This document shows, in pieces, positions 22,327-25,471 of a stretch of DNA of 25,471 nucleotides. Source of the stretch: FEB-35 sp050263095 (GTDB lineage: Bacteria; Desulfobacterota; Deferrimicrobia; Deferrimicrobiales; Deferrimicrobiaceae); NCBI GenBank assembly GCA_050263095.1, contig JBLNEW010000090.1, forward strand, positions 1 to 25,471, read 5' to 3'. Position numbers and translations under genes: made by a program. The stretch's first letter is position 1, and each line of letters opens with the position of its first letter. The notes below the pieces were generated by a model. It searched no databases and was not told where the DNA came from. It saw only the letters and a list, made by a program, of their open reading frames with translations.

Positions 22327-23637
22327 CTACCGCCCGCGGTTGCGCGCGGCTTCATGTGCGGCGCGCAGGCCGTCCGAAATCGATTTTTCCATCCCGTAAT
22401 AGTCCCAGGCGCCGTACCTGCCCGCCGGGAATACGCAGCGCCGTCGGAACTCCCGGTCCAGCAGCCGCACGGCGCTCCCGCGCGAGCGGTCGAACAGGAC
22501 GTAGGCGGGGTCCAGCATCACGGGGTGAAGCTCCTCGATGCGGCTGCCGCGCCGCAGCACGCCTATCCTTTTCAATCCCCGGACGGCCGACTCGATCTCA
22601 CGGTCCATATTCACCCGTGCGCCAGACGGGAAGCTCTTCTCGACGAAAAGCGATACGCATCCCGCGGGCGCGGAAGATCGGGCGACATTGGATAGGAACC
22701 CTACCCGGAAGAAAGGATAGTCGCTCTCCGGCACGTAGACCCAGTGGCCGGGGGTCGGGCCGGGATCGCGCACGCCCATGTTGATCGCGAGGACCTTGAC
22801 CCACGAAAGGAGGCCTGCGGCCTTGCGGGCTGCGGCACCAAGCCCGTCCGAACAAGCCGCAAGGCGCGGCAGCGGTATACTGGAGATCACGGCCCGGTAC
22901 GGCAGCGTTTCGCCGCCGGCGGTGAGTACCGCTTTTTTCCCCAGGTCTATGCGGACGACCTCCTCGCCTGTGCGCAGCCGCGCTCCCAGGGTGCGTGACA
23001 TGGCGCCGGCGAGCGAACCTATGCCCCCCCGCGCCGGATAGTAAAAGGTGGAGTTGTACCCCATTCCCTGCCTTGTTTCCCCCGATGCCCCCGCAAGCAG
23101 GTCGTCGAACCGGGGGACGGGGACGGACCAGCCTGTCCACTCGTATCCCAGCTTCGAGAGCGGCGTGCGCCACATTTTCCTGTTGTACGGAAAGAAAAAG
23201 GCTTCGCACATCGACTTCCCGAACCTTTGCAGGAGCCAACCTGCGAAGTGCCCGGGCGCGCGCTCGCCGCGTACGGCGGCCTGTATCCGTTCGGCGGCGA
23301 AATCGTCCAGGCACCGCGAGACGAACGCGGGGGCGTGCCCTTTCAGGTGAACCTGGAAGGGATACGGGGTCAGCCTTCCACGGAGCCAGATTCGCGCATC
23401 CCTCGCGATATTCCGCCATCGCACCCCGGGGACGCCGAGGATCCATTCGCGCACTTCGGGGTCGGAGGAATGCAGAAAGTGGCCGCTCAGGTCGAAGGTG
23501 TACCGCCCGGCGAGGATCGAACGGCACCATCCCCCCGGTTCGGGCTCGCGCTCGAGCACAAGAAAATCCTCTCCGGCCGCTTCCAGTGCCCGCGCCGCGG
23601 CAAGACCCGTCAGCCCTCCGCCCAGTATCACTATCAT
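22327..23637 (-). CDS. FAD-dependent oxidoreductase, UGM/protoporphyrinogen-oxidase-like
   Basis: This 436-residue flavoprotein begins with the dinucleotide fold 'MIVILGGGLTGLAAARALEA' (G6-x-G8-x-x-G11), and the strand-2 Glu near 29-31 is followed by 'GGWCRS'. The following 'YTFDLSGHFLHSSDPEVREW' and 'LRGRLTPYPFQVHLKG' recall UDP-galactopyranose mutase-like and HemY-like proteins found in polysaccharide clusters. The late 'CVFPAGRYGAWDYYGMEKSISDGLRAA' is the C-terminal FAD-binding motif. It may alter a sugar nucleotide or polyprenyl-linked sugar; haem synthesis is less likely in this company. The ATG at 23637 is 14 bases after the WecA-type gene; the frame stays open far upstream but that part is antisense shadow. 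Confidence 0.88.
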   Translation of the reverse strand: MIVILGGGLTGLAAARALEAAGEDFLVLEREPEPGGWCRSILAGRYTFDLSGHFLHSSDPEVREWILGVPGVRWRNIARDARIWLRGRLTPYPFQVHLKGHAPAFVSRCLDDFAAERIQAAVRGERAPGHFAGWLLQRFGKSMCEAFFFPYNRKMWRTPLSKLGYEWTGWSVPVPRFDDLLAGASGETRQGMGYNSTFYYPARGGIGSLAGAMSRTLGARLRTGEEVVRIDLGKKAVLTAGGETLPYRAVISSIPLPRLAACSDGLGAAARKAAGLLSWVKVLAINMGVRDPGPTPGHWVYVPESDYPFFRVGFLSNVARSSAPAGCVSLFVEKSFPSGARVNMDREIESAVRGLKRIGVLRRGSRIEELHPVMLDPAYVLFDRSRGSAVRLLDREFRRRCVFPAGRYGAWDYYGMEKSISDGLRAAHEAARNRGR

Positions 23638-23651
23638 CCGGTCAAACCGCC

Positions 23652-24674
23652 CTACAAGCTCATGTCGATGGCCTTGAGCCACACTGCGACCGCCAGGAAC
23701 AGCGCAGCGACGATCCCGTACACGACAAGGGAGGCGACGGGCAGCATCCGCATCGCGGCCAGGCCCATCCCCGAAGTCAGGGCGGCCGCCGCGCAACTGC
23801 AAACCACTGTCTGGCCGGTGGTGAGCCTCCATTTCCGGAGGCGAAGGCTGAAATGGTCGCGGCTGCCGGCCAGAATGGAAGCGCCTCTCCGGAAGCGCAA
23901 GTACGATACGAACACGATCTCGAAGAGAGGCACCGCGAATATGGCGACCGCGGTGAGCCACCCCATGGGGTTCCAGGCGGTGTAGTCCCCGTCTATGGCA
24001 AGTCCTCCGAGCAGGAACCCGAGCAGGAGAGAGCCGGTGTCGCCCAGGTAGATCTGGGCGGGATAACGATTGTAGCGCAGAAAGCCCAGCAGGGCGCCGA
24101 TCAGGGAGACGCATACCACGAACCCGATCTGTTTGCCCTGCAGCAGGAATATCACGGCAAGGGCGGCCGCGGACACGCATGCGACGCCTCCCGCAAGGCC
24201 GTCCATGACGTCGATCAGGTTGAAGCCGTTCGTCATGACTACCATCCAGAGGAAGGTAAGCGCAACGCAGGCAAGCGGGGGCAGCAGGCCTATACGGATC
24301 CGGATCCCGGACTTGATCAGCAGGAACACGGCTATGACCTGCACAAGCAGCTTGATGCGCGGCGAGAGCCTGCCTATGTCGTCGATCAATCCCAGCAGGA
24401 CGATTATGCAGGAGGCCAGAAGCAGCCCCATGAGTTCGTCGCTTAACCGCAGGAATATGGAAACCGGGAAAAGCATGGCGCTGAATACCGCCAGGCCCCC
24501 GAAATAGGGAACGGGGGCCTTCTGATTCTTGAGCGCCCCGTCGGGCCTGTCGACGACCCCGAATCGGCGGGCGGAATCCCTGAATATCGGCGTCAGGTAG
24601 AACGAAAGCAGCAACGAAGCGACGAAGGCGGCGGCGCCGGAAGCCGCAAGGGGGACGATCCCGATCCCCGTCAC
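23652..24674 (-). CDS. Polyprenyl-phosphate sugar-1-phosphate transferase (WecA/MraY family)
   Basis: This is a 340-residue polytopic membrane protein with about ten hydrophobic helices. It transfers a sugar-1-phosphate from a nucleotide sugar to undecaprenyl phosphate, starting a surface glycan. The family motifs are 'PVPYFGG', the catalytic Asp pair 'GLIDDIGRLSP' (Asp98, Asp99), 'NGFNLIDVMDGLAGG' (Asn152, Asp155, Asp158), and 'YLGDTGSLLLGF' (Asp212). The loop 'SRDHFSLRL' has a single His in place of the HxHH of WecA. It is a WecA/WbpL-like enzyme rather than MraY by context. GTG at 24674 overlaps the permease stop (GTGA) and follows GGAAGGA. Confidence 0.92.
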   Translation of the reverse strand: MTGIGIVPLAASGAAAFVASLLLSFYLTPIFRDSARRFGVVDRPDGALKNQKAPVPYFGGLAVFSAMLFPVSIFLRLSDELMGLLLASCIIVLLGLIDDIGRLSPRIKLLVQVIAVFLLIKSGIRIRIGLLPPLACVALTFLWMVVMTNGFNLIDVMDGLAGGVACVSAAALAVIFLLQGKQIGFVVCVSLIGALLGFLRYNRYPAQIYLGDTGSLLLGFLLGGLAIDGDYTAWNPMGWLTAVAIFAVPLFEIVFVSYLRFRRGASILAGSRDHFSLRLRKWRLTTGQTVVCSCAAAALTSGMGLAAMRMLPVASLVVYGIVAALFLAVAVWLKAIDMSL

Positions 24675-25441
24675 TTGAAGTCCTTCCTGGAGAAAAGCAG
24701 GCAGGCCGCGCACAGAACGGCTGCGCAATAGCAGGCAAGATATCCGATCGCGGGGACCAGGACTCCGGCGGACCGCACACCGCCGTACGCCACCTCGTTC
24801 TTCCAGTTGAAATTCTCCAGGCCGGGAAGGGCGTAATAGAGGAGCTTCGAAGTCCATCGCACCGCGGACGATGCGGCGCGCCCGCCGAAGACGAGCAGGT
24901 CCCCCGATACGTGGCCGATAAGGAACATGGAGAGCGTGAAGATCGCGCTCAGCACCGGCGTGGTGAACGTCGAAAAGAACGTGGCCAGGCAGATGAGCAG
25001 GATGAGCTCCATGTAGATCCCAGCCGAGGCTATGAAAATGCCTGGTTCCGGCGACCCCCCGTAGCCGGCATGGACGAGAAACAGCGTCGCAGCCATGACG
25101 ACGGTGGTCAACGCGAGAGTCATGCTCAACCCCAACGCCTTCCCGACGATGAATTCCCAGCGGGGGACCGGTTTCGAGAGGATGAGGTATACGGTTTTCC
25201 GTTCGACTTCCTGGCTTATCAGGTTTATCCCGATGAACACCGCCATGATGACGCCGAAGATGTGAATGCACGCAAGGCCGACGTCGACGATTATCCGGGT
25301 CAGGTCCCCGACGGACAGGTCGGCAAGGAAGAAGGAGATCCCGATGACGAAAAGCGCGAAGGCCAGGATCGCGTACAGGATCTTGTTCCTGATCGTCTCG
25401 CGGAAGGTGTTCAGGCCGATGGAAAGGATTCTAACCCCCAT
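24671..25441 (-). CDS. ABC-2 type transporter permease
   Basis: This 256-residue membrane protein has about six transmembrane helices. It opens 'RILSIGLNTFRETIRNKILY' (amphipathic entry helix) and has the ABC-2 hallmark 'GINLISQEVERKTVYLILSKPVPRWEFIVGK' after the second membrane helix. This is the coupling region of NosY/export-type permeases. An ATP-binding partner would be expected just upstream, outside the window. Substrate unknown; neighbours suggest an envelope component, though many such permeases are unrelated to glycans. The ATG at 25441 is 30 bases from the window edge, and its stop overlaps the next gene by 4. Confidence 0.9.
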   Translation of the reverse strand: MGVRILSIGLNTFRETIRNKILYAILAFALFVIGISFFLADLSVGDLTRIIVDVGLACIHIFGVIMAVFIGINLISQEVERKTVYLILSKPVPRWEFIVGKALGLSMTLALTTVVMAATLFLVHAGYGGSPEPGIFIASAGIYMELILLICLATFFSTFTTPVLSAIFTLSMFLIGHVSGDLLVFGGRAASSAVRWTSKLLYYALPGLENFNWKNEVAYGGVRSAGVLVPAIGYLACYCAAVLCAACLLFSRKDFK

Positions 25442-25471
25442 GAAAATGCACCCCGGGGCCCCCCCCTCTCA

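Noticed and set aside
23638..24780. An upstream extension of the FAD-protein frame making an 817-residue protein
   Set aside because: This part lies antisense-frame to the clear WecA-type gene, is rich in Arg/Pro/Gly with no domain, and the flavoprotein fold begins exactly at the ATG at 23637.
24675..25271. N-terminal extension of the WecA-type transferase to 539 residues
   Set aside because: It overlaps the ABC permease gene, has no recognisable membrane pattern, and the GTG at 24674 has a ribosome site and a GTGA overlap.
25442..25471. End of an upstream ABC ATP-binding gene at the right edge
   Set aside because: Only 30 G/C-rich bases are visible; a TGA occurs at the edge but nothing identifies a coding frame.
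1..25471. CRISPR arrays, insertion sequences, integrases or long direct repeats
   Set aside because: None seen by reading; apparent repeats are short GC-rich codon runs within genes.

Overview
The window comes from a high-GC Gram-negative bacterium. A PilMNOPQ assembly system with an outer-membrane secretin, a PilP lipoprotein and a TamB/AsmA-like protein show two membranes. The gene order, the NtrC-type regulator and the roadblock/TPR proteins suggest a deltaproteobacterial (Desulfobacterota, Geobacter-like) lineage. That placement rests on family resemblance, not on a search.

Layout, almost all on the minus strand. Right end to about 20380: a cell-surface polysaccharide and envelope block read leftward (ABC-2 permease, WecA/MraY-type sugar-phosphate transferase, FAD-dependent UGM/protoporphyrinogen-oxidase-like protein, GT4 glycosyltransferase, prepilin peptidase PilD), with overlapping or nearly touching genes. 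From 19525 to 20393 a two-gene plus-strand unit encodes a HAMP-only membrane protein coupled to a type IV pilin. It converges on pilD and diverges from a histidine kinase/NtrC-type regulator pair (19444 to 16549). From 16415 to 11092 an XRE-type small regulator leads pilMNOPQ, behind a clear sigma70-like promoter in an AT-rich island that holds several dyads. A strong intrinsic terminator follows pilQ.

Directly after that terminator comes a long gene string: aroC, aroK, aroB (fused to a C-terminal TPR-like extension), a roadblock/LC7 (MglB-like) protein, aroQ, an M24 aminopeptidase, efp, accB, accC and a TPR protein. Then come tRNA-Gly(CCC), its terminator, and the 5' part of a TamB/AsmA-like gene that runs off the left edge.

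How it works together: the window holds much of a type IV pilus system (alignment complex and secretin, a pilin, the processing peptidase, a candidate two-component regulator, a HAMP membrane protein, and a possible Ras-like-GTPase partner of roadblock type). It is interleaved with three enzymes of chorismate synthesis plus dehydroquinate synthase, the biotin/carboxylase half of acetyl-CoA carboxylase, and EF-P. The pilus motors (PilB, PilT), PilC and any MglA-like GTPase are not in the window.

No CRISPR array, insertion sequence, integrase or attachment site was seen. No gene-free stretch exceeds 300 bases. The longest are 1648-1898 (tRNA and terminator) and 16416-16548 (promoter island). 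The most useful observations are an aroC with no ordinary start codon behind a perfect Shine-Dalgarno, the AroB-TPR fusion next to a roadblock protein, the HAMP-only protein coupled to the pilin, and the dyad-rich pil promoter.
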